Of a DNA stretch of 64,000 bases, positions 10,757-22,281 are shown in pieces (within the stretch, counting starts at the first letter, position 1; every line of letters begins with the position of its first letter). Origin of the DNA: Cymodocea nodosa (Eukaryota > Streptophyta > Magnoliopsida > Alismatales > Cymodoceaceae); assembly GCA_036874045.1 (NCBI GenBank), contig CM072337.1:7130001-7194000 (forward strand), written 5' to 3'. Under the pieces are notes generated by a model. That model did not search any database, was not told the origin of the DNA, and worked only from the letters and a program-made list of their open reading frames with translations. A program made the position numbers and the translations under genes.

Positions 10757-12110
10757 ATTAGGATCGCCTATTATCTGATCAATAGGATGAGATGAAGCAT
10801 AACGCCAATTTCTATGTTGTTCTATATTTTCTACAAGTATGACATTATTTTCTTCTAAATTTTCATCATTCGAACTTAGATTTCTTATTCCGTCAGATAA
10901 TCTATCAATTTCTCTATCAACATCATTTGGTACTATTTCTGGGAGAATTTTTGAATCAAAGTTTTCAGCATGTCTTAAATCCAAATGAGAATTTTCATGA
11001 AATTTCAAATACAGGGTTTCCTCAATGGTTTTTGTTGATCTATTATAAACTCTATATGCTTTACTTCTAATGGAATAACCAACAAAAATCCCTTCATCTG
11101 ATTTGGCTTTAAATTTGTCTCTTCGTTCCTTAGTGTTTAAAATAAAACACTTACAGCCAAAGGGTTTTAAATAACTTATTTTGGGAACCCTGTTATACCA
11201 TATCTCATAAAGAGTTTTATCTAAAATTGGTCTTAGATGTACTCTATTTATAACATAGCATGGTGTATGAACTGCTTCTGCCTAGAGAAAAAAGGGTAAC
11301 TTATTCTCATTTAACATGGTTCTAGACATTTCCTGAAGTGATCTGTTTTTACGTTCTACTATCTCATTTTATGAAGGAGCTCTTGGAAATGAGTACCTAT
11401 GATCTATGCCTAATTCTTCACAAAAGGTGTCCATTTGATCATTATCAAATTCTGTACCATGATCACTCTTAAGTTTTTGAATTTTAACATTTTGCTCATT
11501 TTGAACTTTATTACAGAATATCTTAAATATTTCAAAAACTTCAGTTTTATTAGCTAGAAAATAGACCCAAGTAAATCTAGAATAGTCATCAACTAGTACA
11601 AAAGCATAATGTTTACCTCCTAGACTAGTTATTCTAGTAGGTCCAAATAAATCCATATGCACTAGTTCTAACACTCTTTTGCTTGTTATTTCATTTAAGC
11701 TTTTAAAGGATGTTTTATGTAATTTACCTAGTTGACACGCATCACACATAAACTCTTTTGAGTACTTAATACTAGGTAAACCTCTAACTAGATTCTTTTT
11801 AGACAACTTTTGTAATAATTTTAAGTTTGAGTGTCCTAGCCTTCTATGCCATAAAATGACTTCATCCAATTTTGCAATTAAGCAAGCATTGTCTTTAATA
11901 ATATCAGAAGGCAAATTTAGAATACAAACAGATCCTTTCTTGTATGTAGTGAATAAAATTTCGTTTGTAGTCATGCCCATAATTTTACAGGAATCTTTTT
12001 CAAAAATTACTTTGTAAATCTTCATTAAAACAAGAACACTCAATAAATTAAAACCTAAGTTTTCAACTAATAAGACATCATGCATAAAACATTTCTCAGT
12101 TACCTGAACC
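10757..12110 (-). pseudogene. Copia B GAG-pre-integrase and integrase (fossil)
   Basis: The best-preserved stretch, 11369-12085, has the pre-integrase segment (ILWHRRLGHSNLKLLQKL and CDACQLGK) and the integrase core (LELVHMDLFGPTRITSLGG, FVLVDDYSRFTWVYF, KSDHGTEFDN). The C-terminal integrase tail and the RNWRYASSHPIDQIIGDP linker toward RT lie between 10757 and 11368. The order and motifs are standard Ty1/Copia. Several breaks. The same family supplied the small integrase remnant at 34297-34449. Confidence 0.85.
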
Positions 12111-12267
12111 TTGCTAGACCTAAGGATATTTGTTTTGCTTTTATTTCCAAAGGTAACTTGTTCGTTCTTGGTCTTTGTTATTTCTGTAAGTAATCATATA
12201 TCTCCAGTCATGTGGCTGGATGCTCCACTGTTCATTATCCATTTTGATTTGTGTACTTACAAAACAG

Positions 12268-14319
12268 TCAAAAAGAGATTTTATCTCTTGGAACCCATTT
12301 TTGAGTGGGTCCAAGAATTTTAGAGAGAGTCATATCAAAATAATCCATATTTTTAGAATTCAACCTATCTATTTTCTGATAATTATTTTTGCGTTTCTTT
12401 CTCTTAGTGTTATAATTATCAGAACATTTATCTCCATGTAAACCAAAGTTGAAATTTTCATTTCTGACATTATTTGATTTCCAATATCCGATATTCTTTA
12501 AATATGAAGAAAATTGATCAAGAATATTAAAATTCTCAAATGTCTTAGCTTGATTCTTCTGAAGATTTCTTTTGAAATTCTTGCATCGTGTGCTATCATT
12601 TATATGCTGCATCTCATCAATTTGCTCATATTTTTCTCCCTTTTTAATTACGCACGAAATAGTTTTTCTCTTACTATTCTTAGTACTGGAAATAAAGACA
12701 TTATTTTTAGTAGTACCATCATGCAATATATAATTTTCAGAAGATGCATCGTGTAAACCAATACCATGTTTTTCTACATTTGATATTTTACTATTGAGTT
12801 CATTTGTTAAAGTTTGACTATTATTCCATTTACTTAATATAGCCTTTTGATCGCAAACTTTAATCTTTAACACATCAATTTCTGAATTTAAATCAGTAAT
12901 AGTCAGTTCCAATTTTTCAATTTCACAGATCATTTGTTTCTTATCAGCAATTAAATTTTCACAATCAGCATGCAATTTTCTTTCTATAGCAGTGAACTTT
13001 AAAATTTCCTGTGCATGCCTTTCATTTTCTTCTTTAAATTTATTCAACGTAGAGTTCAGAAAATCAATCTTATTTTCAGATTCATCTAGCATTTTCCTAG
13101 TGTCCTTTCTTTCTATTTTGACTTTCTTATATTTTCTGGCTAATCTATTGTATTCAACAAGTAATCCATCAAAACTATCAAAATTAGCATTTTGATTAGA
13201 GGATACCTCACTGGATTTTGCCATAAAGCATACATTTGCCAAATTTTCTTTTGAATCTGATGTTGATGAGGATTCATTGTCTAATGTTGAATCCTTTGTT
13301 TCTTCACTTTGTGAAGCTGAAGAGTCATCCCATGTCACTTTAAGCACCCTTCTCTTTCTGAATTTCTTATTCTTGAAATTCCTCCTCAAATTCTTCTTAT
13401 CTTTGTTGAGAGGACAATCAATTTGAAAGTGACCCAGCCTGTTGCACTTGTAGCATATACTTTTGTCTTTCATGAATGACTTCTTCTCCATATCTCCAGA
13501 TGTCTTTGCTGACCTGAAGTTCCTGCGTTTCTTCAACAGATTTCTAAATTTTCTAGTCAACAACAATAAATCATCGTTAGAATCACTAGTGACTTCTAAG
13601 ACTTTATCAGCCTCAAAAGCCAGATCCCTTCTAGGATTTTTCCCTTTTGGATCTAAATGTTGTACTTCATAGGCTGTAAGATTTCCTATGAGATCATCGA
13701 GAGTATATGTATTTAAGTCTTTGGACTCTTCAATAGATGTTGTCTTTTGAGCCCAAATTTTAGTTAAAGATCTAAGGATCTTTCTTACCAAGTCTTTTTC
13801 CTCAAATTTTTTGCCAAAAGATTTTAATGAATTTACAATCTCAAGAAAATGGGAAAACATGTCAGAGATACATTCATTTTCGTGCATTTTAAAAAGCTCA
13901 TATTTATGTACTAACATATTGATCTTAGATTCCTTGACCTGATTAGTACCTTCGTTGGCAACTTCTAATGCATGCCATATCTCATATGCAGTTTGATTTG
14001 CAGAAACTTTATTAAATTGATCATGAGATAAAGCACAAAACAAGATGTTTAAACCTTTAGCATTCAGTGTCATTCGCTCCTTTTCATCAAAAGTCCAAGT
14101 ATCATATGGAGTTGTAACTAACACTATAGGATTGCTAATTATATGCCATAATTTGAAATCGATTGACTGAAAGAATACTTTCATCCTATATTTCCAGTAA
14201 CCATAATTGCTACCTTTCAACATAGGAGGATGATTAGTGGTCTGTCCTTCAGTCATAACTAAGATTTCAGAATTATCCATTTTAAACAGATGATCTAAAG
14301 TAAATGACAGGAAAAACAA
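12268..14319 (-). CDS. Copia B gag (long open reading frame)
   Basis: An open frame of 683 codons. The likely functional start is the Met of MDNSEILVMTEGQ, 13 codons into the frame. Domains in order: N-terminal PPMLKGSNYGYWKYRMKVFF; UBN2-type capsid-like domain (LNAKGLNILFCALSHDQ, YEIWHALEVANEGTNQ, DLVRKILRSLTKIW); a basic segment; a CCHC knuckle, CYKCNRLGHFQIDC; a basic RRNFKNKKFRKRR patch; an acidic/serine linker; and a long coiled coil (KFTAIERKLHADCENL). The tail ends in KKRKNNYQKIDRL and WVPRDKI. Gag packages the element RNA. It is unusually long and open for this window, which suggests a fairly recent copy. Treated as part of a fossil element. Confidence 0.88.
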   Translation of the reverse strand: MFFLSFTLDHLFKMDNSEILVMTEGQTTNHPPMLKGSNYGYWKYRMKVFFQSIDFKLWHIISNPIVLVTTPYDTWTFDEKERMTLNAKGLNILFCALSHDQFNKVSANQTAYEIWHALEVANEGTNQVKESKINMLVHKYELFKMHENECISDMFSHFLEIVNSLKSFGKKFEEKDLVRKILRSLTKIWAQKTTSIEESKDLNTYTLDDLIGNLTAYEVQHLDPKGKNPRRDLAFEADKVLEVTSDSNDDLLLLTRKFRNLLKKRRNFRSAKTSGDMEKKSFMKDKSICYKCNRLGHFQIDCPLNKDKKNLRRNFKNKKFRKRRVLKVTWDDSSASQSEETKDSTLDNESSSTSDSKENLANVCFMAKSSEVSSNQNANFDSFDGLLVEYNRLARKYKKVKIERKDTRKMLDESENKIDFLNSTLNKFKEENERHAQEILKFTAIERKLHADCENLIADKKQMICEIEKLELTITDLNSEIDVLKIKVCDQKAILSKWNNSQTLTNELNSKISNVEKHGIGLHDASSENYILHDGTTKNNVFISSTKNSKRKTISCVIKKGEKYEQIDEMQHINDSTRCKNFKRNLQKNQAKTFENFNILDQFSSYLKNIGYWKSNNVRNENFNFGLHGDKCSDNYNTKRKKRKNNYQKIDRLNSKNMDYFDMTLSKILGPTQKWVPRDKISF

Positions 14320-14370
14320 ATTCCTAAATAGAGAAATGAAGGCTTTTCGGATGCTTTAAACAGTTTAATT

Positions 14371-14382
14371 GCTCTAATACCA
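14371..14382 (-). other. Primer-binding site of Copia B
   Basis: The minus strand reads TGGTATTAGAGC, two bases from the LTR end, of Met-tRNA type. Confidence 0.85.
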
Positions 14383-14384
14383 GT

Positions 14385-15596
14385 TGTAGGATCGTCTGTA
14401 TCATAAAAGGGAGGGTGAATTGTGTCTTTAGTAATTAAAACAAGAGCACAAAACACTCGTAAATGAAATTCTATTCTTTTATTTCAAGACAGAATTTACA
14501 ATATCTTTTCAGCTCAATTCCCTTCTTGACGGTTTTAATACAGTAATTTTTGATATACAATTCAAATAGGAAAACAAAGCTCTTTTTCAAAACTAATTTT
14601 GAATTGTATAAAACCTAATCTTTATGCACACAACTCTTTTCTTTCTCTTTGCTCAGCTTCTATATCTCTTCTTCTCCAATTGTTGAATTTCTAGACTTCT
14701 TGCGTTTGCAGCTCATTTTCTAAAATTGCTTGGAATTTCAAACTTTTTTTGATGTTGGAGGACTTTTTAGAATATGAATATTCAAACTTAACTTTTCAGT
14801 TAGGGATCCAGATTGAATATTCAGACTTGGTTTTTTTTTTGATATTGGGATCCTCTGTTGTAATGTAGCTCATACTCTCTATTAGTAGTTGAACTCTATT
14901 GTATTTCATGTTCAGCATGTTCATCTACTTGATCCACAATCCATAATCCATAATCCACGTAATAATTTTCTCTTTAATCCAAATTACTTTCTATTTAAAT
15001 TTCCACTTTCTTCACTAACATTTTGAGTTTCCACGATCTCCATTCGTAGATTCACTAAAACTTTATCTTCCTGGAGTCTTGTAGAATATCTTCTAAGTCT
15101 TCGATTTAGTTGAACATTTATCCTTTAACTCTTGTAAAAACTCGAACACTTATTCTTTAACTCTTCGAGTTCTTGCAGCTGCAAAACACGTGACTAAACA
15201 AGGAAACTTATCTGTTCGTTAGTCCTTTTACAAAACTTGAACAGTTATCTATCCATGCATATAAAAACTCAAACAATTATCTAACTATTCGATTTTTCAT
15301 TACTGAACGCACATGGAAAACACGTGACAACTTAAAACATTAAAAACACACGTGTAGATAACTTAACTATACGAGTTTTTAACATAAAATATTCAACAAA
15401 AACGAAACGTTAACTATCCGAAAGTTTAACTATTGCAAATCTAGCTCTTCAGAAATCTTTAATTTATCCGACATAAAAATGAAACTTTCCGATAATCTGT
15501 TAACTATTATACTTAGAGAAATATACTTAGAGAATATTATATAGACTTATTTAAATACGTTAATAAAGCATATATAATCAAAATTAAATACCTAAC
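14385..15596 (-). repeat. 5' LTR of Copia B (1.2 kb)
   Basis: Plus-strand ends are TGTAGGATCG and CCTAAC. It matches 5373-6588 and, in reverse, 19304-20524. It contains CACGTG within AAAACACGTGAC twice and GATAACTTAACTATACGAG-type motifs. Two bases later an inverted partial copy of the same LTR begins. Confidence 0.9.
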
Positions 15597-15598
15597 CA

Positions 15599-16340
15599 TA
15601 AATGTTCGACTAAATCGAAAACTTAGAAGATATTCTACAAGACTCCAGGAAGATGAAGTTTCGGTGAATCTACGAGTGGAGATCGTGGAAACTCAAAATG
15701 TTAGTGAAGAAAGTGGAAATTTAAATAGAAAGTAATTTGGATTAAAGAGAAATTTAGTACGTGGATTATGGATTATGGATCAAGTGGATGAATATGTTGA
15801 ATGTGAAAGACAACAGAGTTCGACTACTAATAGAGAGTACGAGCTACATTACAACAGAGGATCCCAATCTCAAAAAAAAAAACCAAGTCTGAATATTCAA
15901 TTTGGATCCCTAATTGAAAAGTTAAGTTTGAATATTCATATTCTAAAAAGTTCTCCAACATCAGAAGAAGTTCGAAATTCCAAGAAATTTTAGAAAAGGA
16001 GCTGCAAACGCAAGAAGTCTGGAAATTTGACAATTGGGAAAGAAGAGATACAGAAGCTGAGCAAAGAGAAAGAAAAGAGCTATGTGCATAAAGATCAGGT
16101 TTTATACAATTCAAAATTAGTTTTGAAAAAGAGCTTTGTTTTCCTATTTGAATTGTATATCAAAAATTACTGTATCAAAACCGTCAAGAAGGGAATTGAG
16201 CTGAAAAGATATTGTAAATTCTATCTTGAAATAAAAGAATAGAATTTCATTTACGAGTGTTTTGTGCTCTTGTTTTATCCGCTAGTTTAATTACTAAAGA
16301 TACAATTCACCCCCCCTATTATGATATAGACGATCCTACA
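15599..16340 (+). mobile_element. Partial Copia B-family LTR, inverted relative to its neighbour
   Basis: This matches the last roughly 740 bp of the LTR at 19304-20524, beginning at TGTTCGACTAAATCGAA and ending CGATCCTACA. It is head-to-head with the LTR at 14385-15596, so 14385-15140 and 15599-16340 form a long inverted repeat with a spacer of about 460 bp. No primer site follows. Confidence 0.88.
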
Positions 16341-16362
16341 ACTACAATCCTAACACCTTGGA

Positions 16363-16595
16363 TTGAATTGTAACTCAACAGACCTATCTCGTGGACTTAA
16401 CTATAACTCAACGGACCTACTCCATGGACTTAATTGTAACTCAACGGACATACTCTATGGACTTAACTATAACTCAACAGACCTATCTCGTGGACTTAAC
16501 TGTAAATCAACAGATCTATCTCGTGGTCTTAACTATAACTCAATAGACTTACTCCGTGGACTTAATTGTAACTCAATGGACTTACTTCATTGAGT
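16363..16595 (+). repeat. 33-bp minisatellite
   Basis: About seven copies of a 33-bp unit with the core TAACTCAACGGACCTACTCC followed by TGGACTTAA. Because 33 is a multiple of three, one frame stays open and reads GLNYNSTDLLH over and over. This is a consequence of the repeat and not evidence for a protein. The unit resembles the GTTGAGTTA motifs scattered through the Gypsy LTRs. Confidence 0.85.
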
Positions 16596-16599
16596 GAAG

Positions 16600-17684
16600 C
16601 TTTACTTAACAGACCTGTTCAGTTTCTAGATTTTCTTCTTTCTTTCTTTTTTTTGAACCATGATCTTCAATCTTGACTTTGTCAAATCAATCTCTGATTG
16701 CCATCTATAAATATTTAACCAAGTCTTTAGAAACATGGTAGAACGTGTGTGAGTACGTGTGTGCCACATGTCATCTGCAAAATAAATAATCTTGCAATAA
16801 ACTTTGATTAAATAAAAGAAGATATTATCGATTTATCAAAGTGAAAACATTACGACCCTTTGTAAAGTTATGCCCATAACTTTATGAGCTCATATATAGC
16901 ATAATGTGACGAATGTCTGTAAACTTATCTCCACAACTTTATGAGTCTCCATAAAGTTATATACTTGGAGAAATTATAGAATTATAATCTAGTGTTATGA
17001 ATTAGATAAGTTTATGGACTCTTATAAAGTTATTTAGTTAACTTTACGACAATCCATAAACTTATGGACTTAGATAAAATTTGAAGTTCATCATTTTACA
17101 TAAATGCAGTATAAATCATTTTGTCAATCATCAAAACATAAACATATTAATAGATAAGAACATTATCCCTAACAAGTGTGAGTTAGTTTTCCTCTCACTC
17201 CATCAAGAGCTCTAACATAATATCTGATAAAATCCTCATTAGTCTTTTTTTCCATAGTAACAATATTTTTGTTCAATTATAACTTCTGAAGTACTTCCCT
17301 TCTCAAATAGTGATGTAATCAATGGAGCTTTTCCTTTGTCTTCAGGTTGACTCTTCAATTGTGTTACCCACCATCTATGGTACCCTCTACCATTCATGAG
17401 TTTCCATGGCTTTTTACCTATTTTTCTAATTTTTTTCTTTACTAAAAAACCCATAACAATTGAATAGCAAATGATAGTTAGAAAAGAAAGAAAACATTAT
17501 TAAAAAGATAATACATAATTGAAAAATAAAAACTAAAAACTGGCCAATTGATAAATAAAATAAACTAAAATGAAATTTTATTTATATATATCCTTCTAAA
17601 GTTCCTAAATCTTTAATAACTCACAAGCAAGCCAAATGGTTTGACAAAACAGACACCATCAAATTGTGTGATTCCTTTGCTAAG
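16600..17684 (-). mobile_element. Gypsy-like remnant, noncoding
   Basis: No clear gene. The segment near 17615-17665 (CACAAGCAAGCCAAATGG...AACAGACACCATCAAA) matches 46530-46580 of Gypsy 2, so at least 17460-17684 derives from the 3' part of a related element. The part at 16850-17060 repeats AAAGTTAT / ATAACTTTATGAG inverted motifs, as in a U3 region. It ends where the D2 LTR begins. Remnant, badly decayed. Confidence 0.55.
17239..17454 (-). CDS. Small ORF of unknown origin in the Gypsy-like remnant
   Basis: A 71-codon frame with a basic N-terminus (MGFLVKKKIRKIGKKPWK) followed by a Trp/Arg-rich part (GRGYHRWWVTQLKSQ) and EDKGKAPLITSLFEKG. I do not recognise it. It has no membrane segment or known motif. 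The residue composition looks more protein-like than a chance frame, and a second frame downstream (about 17160-17240) has similar composition, so it may be the relic of a captured or element-specific gene. It lies on the side toward the 3' end of the remnant. It could equally be chance. Confidence 0.25.
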   Translation of the reverse strand: MGFLVKKKIRKIGKKPWKLMNGRGYHRWWVTQLKSQPEDKGKAPLITSLFEKGSTSEVIIEQKYCYYGKKD

Positions 17685-19095
17685 TGTTAGATCGTATGGC
17701 TATACAAGAGAGGGGTGAATTGTATTTTTTGTTTAACATTTTCAACTATAATTGAAACTTCAAAATTAATACAAGTCAAGACACTATTTTATTCAAATTA
17801 TTTTCTTCAAAGTTTCAATTACAATATACAATTCAATTCTCCTCATAAATTGTAGATGTAATGATATATCTATACAACGTTTCAACTAATCAATTTCATA
17901 ATTTTAAAACAGAGAAAACTAATTTACAAAATTTAAAATATTTTTCCCTGTTCGATATTTTTCCTTTTCTTCTTCTACAAATCTTCAATAACAAATATTT
18001 GACTTTCTCTTCTTTACCAAAGTTGCTTCCTTTTGAGAGTTTTTCTCTTGAGAAGTGTTAATCCCTAAAAATATATTTCTTTAAGTGTGTAGGGATGCTT
18101 TGATCAACGACAATTCTATGCCTTTTATAGTCAATTTCCATTCCATGCATAACTTCTACATTCATCCACGATCAGTCTCCACTCCTCACGTCTTCTATGT
18201 TACTTTCAAATTCAAATTTTGAAACACACATGTTTTGGTCTACATTTTCTTCTCGAGTTTTCTTGAATCATCAATCTTGGATCATTCGAAAAATTTTCTA
18301 AAAAATAACTTTCTCATCCAAAATTTTTCATCAAATGTAATAACAAAACGTTGTGTTAATACTAACTAAATGAGTAAAACAAGTAGACTTATAACTCAAC
18401 GCATCTAACTTAACGAGTTCAGCATGTGCCATTCATGAGACATGCTCTATTGTGTAAGTTGCTAACTTAACGAACTAAGTTTGTGGTGTTACGCTAACTT
18501 AACAAACTAACTTCGTGCATTGTACATAATACAAAACTGTAACATTAAAACGTATCATGCTTTATAATAAAAACAAACATTAACTTAACATTTAGTTAAA
18601 TGAAAAGTTAGTATAACTTAACAATTAGTGTTTAGAATGAAAAAATACATAATATTAATGGTTAATTGCATAATATTTAGCTTATCATATGAGAATTAAG
18701 CCATTATGTTACAATTGCATGATTATATGTCTTAATTAAAGAATGTGCATAATCTTAGTGAATTAGCGTTAATGAAGTATATTTTTGAATTGTCAATGAG
18801 TTATAGGCTTTTTAATTCCTTAAGTATCCAAAATGTCTATTATTTCAAAGAGTTTGATTTTATGTATCATATAGTTTGGTTTTGAATGCTTAAAGAGTAT
18901 TTTATTATTATTTCAAGAAGGACATGTGTTGAAACCTTAATACATGACTTAAGTTGTATTTTAGAAGGTTAGAGGCAAACTATCTGAAATGTGTTTAAGC
19001 ATCGAATAGTTATGTTTGCAAGTATCCGAAATACCCTTTTACCATAAAAATTATTGAGGACACGTGTTGTAACCTAGTGTTTGGGTTAGAAAACT

Positions 19096-22000
19096 TGTTT
19101 GATTTGTTTTTATACTTATGTTAATAAATTCTTTTAGAAGTAAACAAACAACTTTTCACACAAATTAGATATTAAGTCCAATTTGTATTTTTAACTGCAA
19201 GTGCATCGTGTGTATTGTATTTGTGTGTAAGTACAGGTCGATCCCATAGAGATTGGATAAGAATTGTATACTATTTCGATTTTTATGCTAGAGTTTGTAT
19301 GTATGTTAGGAATTTTGTTTTAATGATATATGCTTTATTAAAGTTTTTAAATAAGTCTAAATAATATTCTCTAAGTACAATTGTCACATAATTAAATGTT
19401 AATAGATTATCAGAAAGTTTCATTTTTATTTTGGATAGTTAACTTCTGGATAGTTAAAGTTTTCGAAGAGTTAGATTTTCGATAATTAAACTTTCGGATA
19501 GTTAACGTTTCATTTTTATCGAATAGTTTATGTTAAAAACTTATATAATTAAGTTATCTGCACGTGTGTTTTTAATGTTTTAAGTTGTCACGTGTTTTCC
19601 ATGTGCGTTTGGTAATGAAAATCGAATAGTTAGATAACTGTTCGAGTTTTTATACGCATGGATGGATAAGTCTTCAAGTTTTATAAAATGACTAATGAAC
19701 AGATAAGTTCGCTATGCTTAGTCATGTGTTTTGCAAGTGTAAAAACTCGAAGAGTTACAAATAAGTATTCGAGTTTTTACAAGACTTAAAGGATAAGTGT
19801 TCGACTAAATCGAAGACTTAGAAGATATTCTACAAGACTCTAGGAAGATAAAGTTTCGGTGAATCTACGAGTGGAGATCGTGGAAATTCAAAATGATAGT
19901 GGAGAAAGTGGAAACTCAAAAAAATAGTAATTTGGATTAAAGAAAAAATTAGTACATGGATTATGGATTAAGTGGATGAACATACTGAACGTGAAGACAT
20001 AGTTCGACTACTAATAGAGAGTATGAGCTACATTACAAACGAGGATCCCAATCTCAAAAACCAAGTCTGAATATTCAATTTGAATCCCTAACTGAAAAGT
20101 TAAGTTTGAATATTCATATCCTGAAAAATTCTCCAACATCAGAAGAAGTTCGAAATTTCAAGCAATTTTAGAAAAGGAGTTGCAAATATAAGAAGTTTGG
20201 ACATTTGACAACTGGAGAAGAAGAGATACAGAAGCTGAGCAAAGAGAAGGAAAGAAGCTATGTGCATAAAGATCAATTTTTATACAATTCGAAATTAATT
20301 TTGAATAAGAACTTCATTTTTCTATTTGAATTGTATATCAGACATTACTGTACCAAAACCTTCAAGAAGGAAATTGAGCTGAAAAGATATTGTAAATTCT
20401 ATTTTTAAAGTTTATAAAGAATATAATTTCATTTACGAGTGTTTTGTGCTCTTGCTTTATCCACTGGTATTTTAATTACTAAAGACACAATTCACCCCCC
20501 TCTTGTGATACAAACGATCCTACAATGTATTCAATTAAGCACTTCATTGAGTTATTATTAACTCAATAGATTTAGTTCATGGAGTTACAACTAACTCAAC
20601 AGACTAACCTCATGGACTTAAGTTAACTCTACGAGCTTACCTTTCTAGTTAAATACTACTATTCACAGGAGAATTCGACCATCAATTGGGCAATTCCATA
20701 GAATGTAAATAACATAAATTAAGCTTTTTAATGTTAGTTAATATGAGATTTTTCATTAAGCAATACTAACATTCAGATATTTCAGACAATTACCATTAAG
20801 ATTTTTAAGTATCCTGACGAATCAATTTCAGTAAACAATAAAACTATTTTCTATTTTCTAAATCAAATAAACATAAAACATTCACATTACTTGCAATGAT
20901 AACATTAATCACGATACAAAACAAACAATACAATACTTTAATACTAAATATAAATACAGATAATGAGTTGTTTTTGGTATTTTTGTTTTGATATGTTCCT
21001 AAAGATGAGCGAAAGGTGAAATGTAAAATCTCTATTGATAGTAAAAACTTTCATCACTACATGCAATGCGATTACACCTCTGAAAATTTAATCACTTACA
21101 GTCTTGCCTCCTCTCCCTATAGAATCGCGAACCAAGACTTGTAAGTTGATCTTCTCTTCAGTATACTGGTATCAACCTAAAACCATGGCTAGAAGCTTTA
21201 TGATCTCCTGAGATATAAGTTGGTGCTTGGTGAAAATGGCTTCTCTTCCTACAACACGATCATTCCTCACAATGGTTGTCAGTCATCGTGTTTGGCTCGC
21301 AATCGACCTGATATCCAGAAAGTATCCTCATAGACCTCCGATGGTTAGTGATTTTGGTGGTGTTGTGGAGCTTCAGGGAACTTCTGATGCTTCCTATAGT
21401 TAACACAGTCCTCCACTTTCACACCTTTACATGGTTTTTCTCCTCTTCTTTTATATTTCTTTCAATAGTAACTACTTCTGCTTAAATGATCAGTTGAATT
21501 TCCTTCATTTGTATCTACGATGGTGATTTCTTCTTCATTCCATGAGTTAATTCCTGTGTGATACGTGCAATTGTGGTTTTCCTTTGTATTTCCTATTTCT
21601 GCAACTATTATAATGGCATGTTAGAAAATAAGTGGTCCGTAGAGTTAGTGTAACTTAATAGACTTCATTGACTTAACTATAAAACACATGCAATAAAGAA
21701 ATACTTATAAGCTAATAATACTAACACAACACGTTATCTTAGTGTATATTCAAGTAACTCAACACATATAGTTATGCTAACTTAACAAGTTAAACATATG
21801 TAGCTCACATGATATAATAAAGTATTTAAATTCAACATGTGCATAATTCTAACTTAATGAATAAAAAGATATTTTAGATAGTTACAAACTATAAGTATCT
21901 GAAACTCAAACACATTTCAGATAATTACCAGATAACTTACCAAAAATTCACTTAAGTCATGCATTAAGGTTACAACACATATACTCTAGGAAATAATAAA

Positions 22001-22281
22001 ATATTCTTTAAGCGTTTAAAACATAACTGTTTGGTACATGAAATGTAACTCTCTAAAATAACAGACATTTTAGACACTTAGAAATTAAAAAACTGTAACT
22101 CACCAATAGTGCAAAAATGTACTTAATTAACATTAATTTCCTGAAATTATGTAGATTCTTTCATTAAAGCATATAATAGTGCAATTATAACATAATGGCT
22201 TAATTCTCATATGATAAGCTAAATATTATGCAATTAACCATTATTTAATCGTTAATATTATGCACTTTTTCATTCTAAACA
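19096..22281 (-). mobile_element. Gypsy LTR, minus orientation, nested in the plus one
   Basis: Plus-strand ends are TGTTTGATTTG and TTCTAAACA. It is similar to the LTRs at 32334-34296 and 42960-44916, and includes the block TAGAAGTAAACAAACAAC and the GC-richer block near 21060-21400. No internal region or purine tract follows at 22282; the sequence continues as the plus-oriented LTR. It is therefore a solo LTR, interrupted by a Copia LTR. I see no clean target duplication. Confidence 0.8.
19304..20524 (+). mobile_element. Solo LTR of the Copia B family with perfect target duplication
   Basis: Starts TGTTAGGAATTTTG, ends ACGATCCTACA and is about 1.22 kb long. ATGTA flanks it on both sides (19299-19303 and 20525-20529). 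This is the innermost level of the nest, and the Gypsy LTR continues in register on either side. Confidence 0.92.

Larger units (their letters stand above)
10757..15597 (-). mobile_element. Copia B: 5' LTR, gag, protease and integrase
   Basis: Minus-strand Copia element. From the 5' side it has an LTR (14385-15596), a primer site, a long open gag, a protease signature near 12200-12240 and integrase down to the connector before RT at 10757, where it meets Copia C. RT, RNase H and the 3' LTR are not present here. Gag is well preserved and the pol part has several breaks. Fossil. Confidence 0.85.

Noticed and set aside
16363-16593. Open frame repeating GLNYNSTDLLH as a repeat protein
   Set aside because: The frame is a by-product of a 33-bp DNA repeat. 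There is no start context, domain or conservation to support a protein.
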